A stretch of DNA of 64,000 bases, taken from contig JASANE010000253.1 of NCBI GenBank assembly GCA_030248225.1, positions 1 through 64,000 on the forward strand, given 5' to 3'. The first letter of the stretch is position 1. Every line of letters begins with the position of its first letter. Under the pieces are notes generated by a model. The model was given only the letters and a program-made list of their open reading frames with translations, made no database searches and was not told the origin of the DNA. This stretch comes from Trileptium ribeirensis. Lineage: Eukaryota; Nematoda; Enoplea; Enoplida; Thoracostomopsidae. Below are positions 53,435-64,000 of this stretch, piece by piece. Position numbers and translations under genes: made by a program.

Positions 53435-56400
53435 CCATGTTCTATTTTGAAATTTTAAAACTTTTTATGTTTTAAATAATATATACAAATAATTCAAATA
53501 TTTCTTATTTCGTGTAGTCAATCACTTAGTTTAATCAACCGATCAGAAACAAACTTCTATGCTATATGTATCGTAATGAAAGCAAATCTTTTATTGAAAT
53601 CAGTTGTTTATAGTTCGTACGAAATAAAATTATGCAGTGATACAATAAAATTTCATAGGTTTCCAAGAATATGTATTAATATTTTAAAACCCAGCTATTT
53701 TATTAAATCGCCCCTGATCATCATAGCGAGACAGTAAACATATTTCAAAGCTTCGCTTATTCATATCTCATTGTTATAATCCATATGATATAGTTAACTA
53801 CACAGCGCTGCTATTAGTTGTGTCTGTTGAGTAGTAACATCTCTGCTAATTAAAATGGGTCTGCTCCCATTATCACGTTGACAGAAATCTATTACTTTGC
53901 TGCGAAAAAGACCAGCTGTTCAATCGGTGGTCGCTAATTTTCGTTTTGCTTTTTAGTTCTCTCATTAACTGTGATTCAACTACCCAAACGTTCATAAAGG
54001 AAGTAACAGTCACTTCTCGAAACTTTGCCGTAATCTAGTTGATGAATTATGTATGATACTATAAGCACCAATAGCTGAATTATGTTTGATACTATAAGCA
54101 TCAGTAAAGTAATCTGCATATGGGATTAATAAGTTTTGCTCATGCGATTGCTAAACCTCGAGAGCTAAATGTCAGATCGACGATAAATATGCATTAAAAT
54201 AATATTTTGTTGTATGTGTTAAGTAGCTATATAACTAACTATAACTGATTGATCATTTTGTTAATATTTAGGAATATTTTAATTATTAAATTTAGGAAAA
54301 TTTGTTTGGCAAAGATTTAAATATTGATATTTTTAAGGTGGAACATTAAAGGAGAGTTTTCTGAATTTTCCAATAAAACAAGAATTTTATAATCCAATAA
54401 ACCGCACATCGCCGATTAGGCGGAACTCGTTTCAAATATTTTATCTAAACCTTTTAATGTCGTTTAAATGGAAAGTACCAATGTCCAATTACAGATGACC
54501 CATACACTCTAAAATCTGGCTCCAAGTTTGACTTAGGCAAAATGCGCAAGCGTGAAAAAATATGGGGAGAGGGTAGCGTGGCTTAGTACGAGCGAAAAAT
54601 TGTCGTTAGAGGGTGAGGACGGAACATAGAACATCTTAGAACCGTTGTACGATTATGTGCATGCTGGTAACTATGTATTTATATATACATACATGTATGT
54701 CCGACATGCTAGATTTCTGAGAGATCGACCTAGATACCCGTCGTCCAGGCATATAACTCTATACATGTATAAATTGATAAACGTGGCAAATTTTGGGGGA
54801 AGACGTGGCTCAATTGGATCAATTTACTGAACCTTTTTACACTGCAACCTTATTGCCGATGAAAATTATTAACAGCAAAAATGCAATTCGAAACCAAATC
54901 ATTGCCTTTTATAAGTTATATGAGTGAACGTTTTAATAAAACAAGCATAATCCATACAACTGGAATCAAGCCGTCTACAATTTAAGACCTGTGCGGAACG
55001 TATGTATAGCGCACGTTTTAATTGACGTTAGGGCAATGGATTAAAGCGAGCTATATACGCTGAATTGAAACAATTTTGAATCTGATCTAAATGTAAACAC
55101 AAGCGATGGCAACAGTTATTAATTTTAAAACAACAAAAGCTCCAAGGATATGCATGTACTATCTAATCCACTGATCCGACGGACCATCGACACCTAGGAT
55201 ACAACGTGTATGTAATTATGTTTTGTATTGTCATCGTAAATACAGTGACAATCATAATTGTACATTATATGTGTGTTTATGAAATTGACATTATCCTCCC
55301 TTACTTGGGCTTTTCTGATCTTTGTTTCCTTAGCTTTCCAGTGTTGATTGACAACACGGACTATAAGTTGTGTCCCCACAACCGGTAATTTTCACACGCA
55401 TATAATTGCTTGTTTTAGCAAAACCAGAGGGATAATACTTTGAGTTACACCGACCGAGCTTGGAACATGCCGTCTTAATATCGCTGGTCTGACGCTATAC
55501 CGACAGCCACTAGGCCATGGTTTACAATGATTTTTGGAAGTATGGTTATGATTAATAATTATGATCTATAATAACTATTTATGATGATTATACTGGTAAT
55601 AACTATTGTACTGATTATTAATATAAGCGAATGTTATTATATTTGTTAATTATATGATATATATGAAAAGCATATTGCTTAGTATAAATTATAATAATTC
55701 TATTTAACATAACTCTAACTGTATTTATATTACTGGTGTGTAACGCGGACACCTAATGTTCGTAACAAGAAATTTTGTTAAAAATACTTAAGATACTTAT
55801 GGAATATTGCACAAAAATTAACCGCTTCAGCTCGAATATACTATATGGCACCACTGGCCAGCAACAGCTCACCATCGACTGTAGCTGCATTGTCAGTTGC
55901 ATATGAACGTTCCGTACATCATCTGACTGTAGGTCTTAGCTATTTTAATGCCTCTACAAAAGCAAGTTCTAGTCACAAAATATTTATGATGGTAATGTTT
56001 CAATAAATTAATGTTCTATATCTTGGTAACCTTGTACGCATATCTTTGATTTATCACGTATGTATTTCCGACACCGAATATATGAAATTTAAAATATGAT
56101 GCATAAAATTGTTTATAGCCTTTTGTCGATATCTGCCGGTATTCTGGAATCTTGAAATGTTAAACAAATGTTCTAGGGATGAATAACAAAGCATGAATAA
56201 TTGTATGTTTTAGGGATTAGCAAAACTATATGAAAAATTTTTTTGAAAATATATGAAGGTACTATATAGTCATTTAGAGAGTCGTATCTTAACGTACTTC
56301 GAATATTTTATTATATCACTGACTTTATTAATGAGAGTACGTATCGTGTGCAATGTATTTAACAGGATAGTATGCGGCACTTTCTGCTCACATAAAGTTA

Positions 56401-59400
56401 ATTCATGCTATCCGTACGCCATTAGTTTTAATTTTGCATGGGACAAGAGAGCGAGATAATTGATAATCAGACTTTTCAATTAGGATGTGTTGCATAACAG
56501 CATTGTTCGAGTTCAAGGTATACATATACTGATTACGACGGTTTACACTGCATTAGCACAAAGCTACGCTTCACAGGCGGTTTTGTGCTAGTATTTAAAT
56601 AACTGGAATTGATGTGCTTCGTTAATTGTATTTGTACATGTTCGAGTACCAAAATGAAATAAAGTGATGTCGATATAGGTATATAATTATGAGCTGGTAG
56701 GATCACTATATTTATTTCCGAATTTTATGGTTATTTACTTTTTGTAGATTACACAAAACTGTGCATAACCCCCAAAAATGTTTTGTCCGTACTATATCAC
56801 ATGACCATTAGCGGTGGTATGATGGACCAAACGTGATTTATTCAGTGCAAGAATGCGTGATGGCAGTGCCGGCTCTTGTCAACTTTAGGGTCCGGACTTT
56901 ATAACGTTAGAAAAAAGAACAGCTTAGGGCGGGGGGTACGGTAGGGCGGCAGCACCCCAACTTAGGCTTACTGTATGTCTCATATAAGGACCTTAGCTTA
57001 GGCTTGGTGTATCGAGGATGACATGTCATGCATTATACATCGCCCCTAAAGTTGATATGGGCCCTCTCAAATTCCACAGAAATGTAAGACGACCGCATTC
57101 AATAAATATTGAGAAACATCGGTCTATTATAGTAGTGCATTTCATTACCGACGTTAGAATTATAGCCCTGACTAAATGTCTAAATATTAAGGATCTCATT
57201 TTCTGCGGCGTTTATGTAAGCAGTTTTTGGCTGGCAGCGATTTTTTTATAATTTATCGCAGTAAATCGGTATGAGCTTTAATACGAATTTCAAGTCTAAG
57301 AAAGTTCCATTTTTAGAAACTAACACGAATCTGTTGACCCGATTTGGCACAATTGTCGTCATAGAATATACGTTATTCCGTGTCATGGTTAAAATTTCTA
57401 TGTACAGTATGTTGTAAAAGAATTTTTTAATGCAACTTTACCTCAAATTTTACTAATGGTTACATATCACTAATGTATTTACACAGAAACCGTTCTATTG
57501 TAATTAACCTCTCAATACTGGATTCTTTTTGTGATGACTCTGGTTGGTTAGGCTACACGGCGAACGACATTCAATTTTGTTGCACACCTTCATACTGCCC
57601 AGCCAAGCACCTAAAACAGAAGCTATAATTTTTATCCACATATATAAGCAAATTGTGAAATTGATCAAACATCATAGATTTTAACAAAGAAACCACGATG
57701 TTTTCAGACCGATATCTATTATAAAAGCCCATTATATGGATCTAATCTAATGCTTTATGCTGACTATATCTAGAACGGAATAGCATGTATGACACCTCTC
57801 GAGGTTATAGCTTGCCAACCGGTGGCCACTAAATTCGATCGTAGGAAGAGCGTAGTTATTTCAATGACAACGTGAACTGGGTCAAGAATAGGAACTGTTA
57901 GAATCACATGTGTTGGGAACTTGGAGCGGGTGCAATAAAAATTTAAGCTTTAGTCTTTAAGTTTTGCTGCAATACATGGCACAATCATCCGAGGAAGACA
58001 ACCAAATTCGTTAGGCGGTGCTTGACAAGATAAATTTTCAGTAGCTTGCCCGCGAAAAGGCACCATGGCGTGTTAGACAATGCCCACAAAACGGAACCAC
58101 TGGTCACTTAGGCATGCTATTCACTCCTAGTCTGGCATATGGTTATTTTAATATATAATTTTTTGTTATTGTCATGCAATTGTTTAAATACGTTAGCCAA
58201 ATAAAATCGTATTTACATGGTTTGCGTTGAAACTGTCGAGTTGCAACATCGTCTTGCTTTTTAGGGTAAAATGCCGGTTTCCAATTGTAGCCCGTGAGAG
58301 TCTTAACTTTGGTAAGATAATATAATTGTACAGTGCGACGAAAGTTGGTTTCGAAGCTGGTTTTTGATGGTAAAATGTTTACCCAACTATTTATTTCACC
58401 ATACATATATTTTCCTAACCTCCCCAATGGTTGAATTTAATATAACTGTTACCAACCATGTTACGGGATATAGGAATTGGAAAATCCGCTCTCTAAACTA
58501 AGTTTTAGTTTTTATGTTAGAGAACCAGTTTCTATGAAATTTGCAGAATCCCAAACTCAAAACAAAATTTGGAGATTTTAAGGACAATCCAGCAGAAATA
58601 CAGTTACATACACGTTAATGTAAGAGTAATATTTAAGACACACAGTGGCTACACTTAAATCCGGAATATATATATATACTAGTCCTAACACACAAAATTT
58701 GAATTTAAACTCTTTCAAAAAACTATGATTTTTATGAATTTAATAAAATTCATTATTTCAAAATGAATCTAAAGATGGCCGAGGGGAAGTCCATCGTAAC
58801 TTTTTGGCAAGAAAAAAGAAAATTCCTCCAAAATTAATAAGTAGGATCGTCAGAGTGCGACGTGACGTTTGGCACACCCATTTCAATCTGATCACCTCTT
58901 ACCTACTACGGTCCAACTTCTACAGTTCACTTAATTTTATTGTAATATGCTAGGTAAATTACGTTTTCATAACAATAATTTTTTTAGTTTAGATACACAG
59001 AATACATTTCATACCAGACACTCCACCTTCACTAAATAATACTCATTCATAATAATCTTCATATACATTGTACAAATTTTACCGTATCAACACACGATGT
59101 ACACATTACACAATACAAACTTATATAATAAACAGACAAACCGAATACACAGATGATGCAAAAATCTAAAATCTCACTACCGTTTTCCCATTATAGGTTC
59201 ATTAATTAAACGTAATGCGGTTAATTTCGGGTCTACCCACAGACAAACCCATTAGGGTAAATTTGGAATGTTTTTTCAGTGTCACACAGTGAGAGCTCTA
59301 CATTGTGACTTACCTACTTTAAAGATTTGTCATATTTTTTGAGCGACTTCTGTTTCCAGCAAATGATTCACTGGAGCGGAGCCGCCGTGTACTATAATCT

Positions 59401-62400
59401 AACGAAACATTAGTAAAGGCTAGACCGGATTGGCTAAGGAAAATGATCACGTCTGGTCAAAAAAACCTTGGTGGAACCACGAAACTTTTATGAATAAATC
59501 GTTATTGGTTAACCTGGTTTTCAACAATAGATATTATAATTATAATATGAGTAGCCGTGACGTTTGTTTTTTTCTGAAAAGTTTAATGCGGCAAAAAGAC
59601 ATTTCAAAAATTATGTGCAGGCATCCACTGAGTCAAAATCTTGCATGTTTGGCGTAAAATTGATGCTTTCATCGTATCCTTTTCCAATAAGGAGTTATGC
59701 ACATCATATTAGGTATAACTGTAGACTACTGTTAGTAGTTTACAGCGATTATTTAAACTTGCGCCAGAATTCTGAACGCATTACAAAGTTATATGCAAAA
59801 AAGGTAAAATTTTGACTTAATTTCGTACAAAAAAGGGATCTTAGTCATCCCATTCCGGTGACGTGCGAAGTGATTACGTATGTACTATTACTCCACGCAG
59901 TTAAGTTTGGAGCTGAAAAATTAAATTAAATTGGATTGTCAACCTATAGTTGAAGTGAAATTTACTTGTATTTGTTGCTAAAACTTCAAGTCGAAACCAA
60001 CTACTTACATTACTGAGCATCCAATATTGATTCAAAAAACGAGCCAAGCCGGGCCCAGATCCGAGGCTAAATATCCAAGCTCAAATAAACCGGTCCAGGT
60101 GAAAGTAAAGATGAATGGCACTACGAAAGAGCCAAGTCTTTAAATTCATATTTTTTACTTTTGTCAAGATACGACTTTATTCTTTAAAGCGCGAAATCGA
60201 GTTTTATCAAATTACTTGCTATAAGTTTCGCTAGAAAAAATAGGTCTTTATGATGATGACACATGACTTGTAACTGAAAAATATTCTACCATTTACTTAT
60301 ACGGCTTGGACAATCCGGCTTCTAATTTTGAACAATTCTTTAACAGTTTATTCACTGTGAGTCTACGTGATTGCTTTTCATAGATGTCATCTGCGCACTG
60401 TAACACTACTTTGCAGTGACGAGAATCAACAAGGATGTTCCGTGTCTCTGCACATTGCACAGTTTACACACTAGATAGTCTCTGCACACTACACAAAACA
60501 GTCAATTTTCACCCTTCAGCTGTAACGTTGTTCTTGCACAGATTTACCCCTGTACTATTGTCTAGTTAGAACGCTTTTAAGAGTCATGTCAAATACGCCA
60601 GGTTGTTCTAGGGTATTCGTGTTATATATCTTTGGGAAGTTCTCTTTGGGTTAGATAATGTTGATTTCTGCTGTCATATTTCCGATGCATGCTTCTCGTT
60701 TTTTTTTGATTTTGCAGATTCCGATGCGAACAGTTAATACATCACCATCTATATGAACCAAACTCGATTACAGAATGGAATTTAAGAAGGCTCAATAACT
60801 ACACTGAATTTCTAAGAATTGGGTCTGCTTTTCTTATTATGTGTATGTAAAAAAGGAATTTACTAGCAATTTTTATGCGCAAAATCCTCCTTTACTGTTA
60901 TTAATTATTAACAGTAAATCACCTCATCTGTGGCGAACTGTTATCGCAGCAGCAATATGTTGTAAGAACCAAACCATAACAACAAAGCAACAATTATTTA
61001 AAACATGTTGAACGTATCAATATTTGATATGAATCGTTTAGAACTAAAACTAGTCTGTGTATCTTGCCATGTTTGACAAACTGCAGCCGACGTCGATGAG
61101 CGAACTCCGACCGCATCAGTGAGAACGGTGTACGAAAGCTACTGAGCTAACTAGGCGCTGTTGCTCGGCTATTTAGGAACATCGCAAAATGAGCGAATAA
61201 AAACGCACGTGCAAAGAAACGCAGCACAACACACGTAATTTGCACAACGCGTTGCATTACGCTCTGACAGACATTGTCAGTGTTTTGCATGTAAGTTTTA
61301 GTGACTCACTAATTTTTTCTTAAAGGATTTGATTTTTATGCTACGCTGCGCAAGTGAATCTAAGGAAACCACCCCGCTTTAGGACATCTATGCTTCATTC
61401 GAATTTCGAGATGGCATCAGTACTTTAGGACAGCTTCTAGGTCAGTTGTAACAGCTAAGCGCATATATTAGTAGAGCAGCTGATTCCATTTCTACGTGAG
61501 GACAACACGTATTTGGAAACTGCTAGCTGTTATGCTAAGCTGATGCTACCTGTGCCTGACCACGATAGGTAGCTCGTGAAATGTTGGAGGCCATGCTGAT
61601 TTGATGCCATCTACTCTACATAATGTTAGGATCTTGGTCGGGAACAGCTACAGCACCGTTCTGATCTGATTCCATTTCTGTTTGAGCACCACACCCAAAT
61701 TCACATTAGGTAGGCTGCACTCTGGGTTGATGCCATTGGTATCTGGCATTGGCGGAGCCAGACGAGAGACGGGCGGGCTGCCCCGTAACTGTCTGGTGGT
61801 GGTCTGCCATATCGTCCTATAGTTGCACTAAGCGCCGAAAAAACTGCAAATAGTCATGCCGATATAGAAAAAAAAAAAAAAAAAAAAAAAAACAAAAAAA
61901 AAAAACCCCAAAACAACCAAAAACAACACCAACCACAAACTCAGTAAACAACTCGTTATGCACTGTATGCTGTGATAAATGTGTCACTTTCCGGACGAAA
62001 GGATTAAAATAATTTCTTAGCTCGTAATGACTGTGACAAACATTGTTCGCTTAATTTCCGGCAAACAGGTTATATATACTTAATATATAATGTCTCATTA
62101 TTCGGAACATTTGCCCCCTGTAGTCGCAAGTTTACAGTATAGGTGATAAGGATCACACTCATACCATAAAGCAATTCCTGAGGGTATACTACGCACCATT
62201 AGCTAGAACATTTTTGTTTACGGCATCACACCCGTATAGGCACTATTTTTTGCAAATTAACAGAAACGCACACTGGCTGTGGCTAATGCGGCCTATTATT
62301 GTGTATTTAGATTTTTTTAATCTCGATATTTGGATCTAAAAATATACATATTGACAACTTGCAGCATGCCATTAATAAGGCTACAAAGAAGATACAGTAT

Positions 62401-62466
62401 CATTGACACCGTCGGAAAATGATAACTAGCGAAGTACCTTTGAAAAAGACCAGTGGATGTCTGACA
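53435..62466. other. Long stretch without recognisable genes
   Basis: About 9 kb, AT-rich. I found no exon with recognisable protein similarity, no convincing tRNA and no clear transposase. A homopolymer tract of A occurs at 61866-61905. A weak tRNA-like A box lies on the minus strand at 55506-55517. It may be intergenic or an intron of the minus-strand glutamine-rich gene. Confidence 0.5.
61866..61905. repeat. Poly(A) tract
   Basis: Nearly uninterrupted run of A with one or two C, about 40 bases, followed by C/A-rich sequence. It could be the tail of a retroposed sequence or simple slippage. The preceding 300 bases show no obvious retroposon. Confidence 0.7.
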
Positions 62467-62528
62467 CTATATGTGTTGTAGATTCTGAGCGTTGATTACA
62501 TTATAGCGTGAGCCCCACATTAACTTAC

Positions 62529-63306
62529 TAGATGCTTTCTTCCGACAATTTCCTGTGTTTCCATTATCGCCACCGCTACCCACTACGTACCCACTCGGGT
62601 CATACCCATAGCTCCGCCTACAGTAGTCGTTGTTGATGTATCGGGGATCATGTCTGTAGTCGTGTTCTGGAGTATTAACTTCAACCCGGGGAGGACAGTA
62701 GGAATTTGCTCGTGGTCGGAATAGCGGTGACTCGACACGTTCGTTTGATGTTAGGAATGCTGATGCTCCTGCCGCGTACGGAATGTTGGGCAAACGTCGC
62801 TTTGGCGAGCCTTGATGGGAACGAAATCCCCGTTGTTGTGGCGATGAGTGTTGACGGATTTGATCGTCGAAGAATCGCTGAGCAGGCTGTTGTTGTTGTT
62901 GTTGTCGTTGTTGTTGTAGCAGTTGATCCGGTTGATTTTGCTCCGTGCAGCTTTGAGTCATGCCGACATTACTGAGCTGTTGCTGATGTTGACGTGCTGT
63001 TGAAAAGTTATATGGTTGAGCTTGATATTGTAGCTGTTGACATTGTGGATTGTCGAAGTATGATTGTTGTTGTTCCATAGTCATGATATTTTGCACATTA
63101 TCGGCGCAGTTGTTGTAGTATTGTTGCTGCTGTTGTTGTTGCTGTGGATCGTTGTTAATAGTCGGTTGTTGATAAAAATTGTCGGAAGACTGTCTCCACT
63201 CTCGTTGCGTGTCATACAGTCGTTGAGACGAGCCGGAATATTCCTGCTGTGGCTCCCCCGGCTGTTTTTCACCGCTGTTGTTGTAGTTTGCTCTGGTTTG
63301 AGAATT
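62529..63306 (-). CDS. Glutamine-rich exon of an unidentified minus-strand gene
   Basis: On the minus strand an acceptor (gattttagtttcag) opens a frame beginning NSQTRANYNNSGEKQP. It runs about 259 residues to a strong donor (gtaagt, complement of 62523-62528). If that donor is not used, the frame continues about 20 codons to a TAG at 62467-62469. It has several glutamine runs encoded by mixed CAA/CAG, then basic and Pro/Arg-rich parts (SPKRRLPNIPYAAGAS, SPLFRPRANSYCPPRVEV). It lacks cysteine or histidine motifs and membrane segments and is probably disordered. The RRLPNIP motif is reminiscent of tails of presynaptic scaffold or calcium-channel proteins, but I cannot assign it. It points away from raf. 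Confidence 0.65.
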
Positions 63307-64000
63307 CTGAAACTAAAATCGTAAATAAATAAAATGCTTCCTGATAGATGTTCGTTGTCGATGATATGCCGAATTCGAATTCGAAATGCAGTTTCGTTTT
63401 ATCAAAAAGAATGTGTTAAAAGATGTGATGATATACTAATTAATCGAAAAATCGCCTTAATCGAAAAATAAAAAATAGGCATCGCCATTTATCATTTTAC
63501 TATGAAATAATACCATCAAGAGAAAAAAATTCGAAAGCTAAGATAAAAATAGCCTTGCTTCTGTGAAGCCTTACTAAAATAAGGTAAAATGGGGTTAAAA
63601 CCCCACATTTTGAGCCCTGACCCCGGAATCAGACACCAAATCAACAAACGCACGGTAAATCGACTATGCCGGTTCGAATGAGTCGAAGATCATGAAAATC
63701 GGTTAAGGCGTTCCCGAGTTATGGCCGATCACACACACACACACGGATTTGAAAAGATGTCACACCTGCAACACACAATCTCCACTACTTTTGACTACGT
63801 TCTGATAAAAAAATTTTTTACCTAAAAACCAAGATACGCTATAAATCAGATCATATTGTTCAACTTTTTGGGATGTGTGACTGGACCTGGTAGAAACCGT
63901 CAATAACTCCGTCGGTTACTGTTAACCTGACCAAATCCGTCCGATTTATTTCATTTCCATGCTACTGCTGTGCGCATTTAGAAAAAAAAGCTCAATAATA
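63307..64000. other. Presumed upstream intron of the minus-strand glutamine-rich gene
   Basis: AT-rich up to 63590. From 63590 to about 63745 it carries an inverted copy of the dispersed repeat at 14215-14380 (ccccacattttgagccctga, gttcccgagttatggccgat), including a short CA microsatellite at 63730-63743. The last 250 bases show no feature I can support. Confidence 0.45.

Noticed and set aside
54795..54815. A-box-like tggctcaattgg on the plus strand
   Set aside because: No B box within the next 100 bases and no cloverleaf, so not a tRNA.
58143..58427. 94-codon minus-strand open frame
   Set aside because: Its composition is not implausible, but there is no recognisable domain, no clear splice sites and no neighbouring exon.
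1..64000. CRISPR array, operon or prophage-like organisation
   Set aside because: Repeats here are transposon or satellite type without regular short spacers. The only genes are spliced eukaryotic ones.

Overview
This is eukaryotic, AT-rich genomic DNA with no bacterial or viral gene layout. It is mostly introns and decayed transposable elements around one large gene. The gene is a Raf-family (MAPKKK) serine/threonine kinase on the + strand. I rebuilt it by hand from 13 exons, between the left window edge (about 12-84) and a stop at 48961. All junctions are GT-AG. From exon 2 onward the codon phases close perfectly: 3159 coding bases, 1052 residues plus stop. The zinc-finger core (CDCCGNPIW, as I recall LIN-45 CDVCNNPIW), the APSAPNI 14-3-3 motif and the [16 protein letters not shown] kinase segment point to a nematode orthologue of lin-45/Raf. 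Introns of up to about 10.7 kb and heavy repeat load are unlike the compact Caenorhabditis genomes. A less compact or early-branching nematode is a guess only.

Layout. 1-5995: end of the Ras-binding domain, split by a 5.8 kb intron holding a hAT-like element nested in an inverted copy of its own family. 8817-8980: C1 zinc finger. 12445-18113: Ser/Gln-rich linker with the CR2 14-3-3 site. 20039-45868: kinase domain over six exons. The intron at 24029-34715 carries a broken BEL/Pao LTR retrotransposon (26938-33231, minus strand) inserted in a small inverted-repeat element. The intron at 34903-43789 ends in an 855-bp tandem duplication that copied the start of the next kinase exon. 48107-48961: last exon, with the C-terminal 14-3-3 site and an unusually long Ser/Asn/Thr-rich tail. 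48962-62466: intergenic or intronic, repeat-rich, no gene recognised. 62529-63306: one glutamine-rich exon of an unidentified minus-strand gene.

Function. The encoded protein should act in the Ras-Raf-MEK-ERK cascade: Ras binding at the N-terminus, membrane and lipid contact through C1, autoinhibition through two 14-3-3 sites, then MEK phosphorylation. Oddities worth checking are a 21-bp in-frame duplication just before the DFG motif, the duplicated exon fragment acting as a possible decoy, and a Ras-binding domain lacking some canonical basic residues. I did not find a wholly new multi-gene system. The novelty here is in gene structure and in transposon-made architecture.
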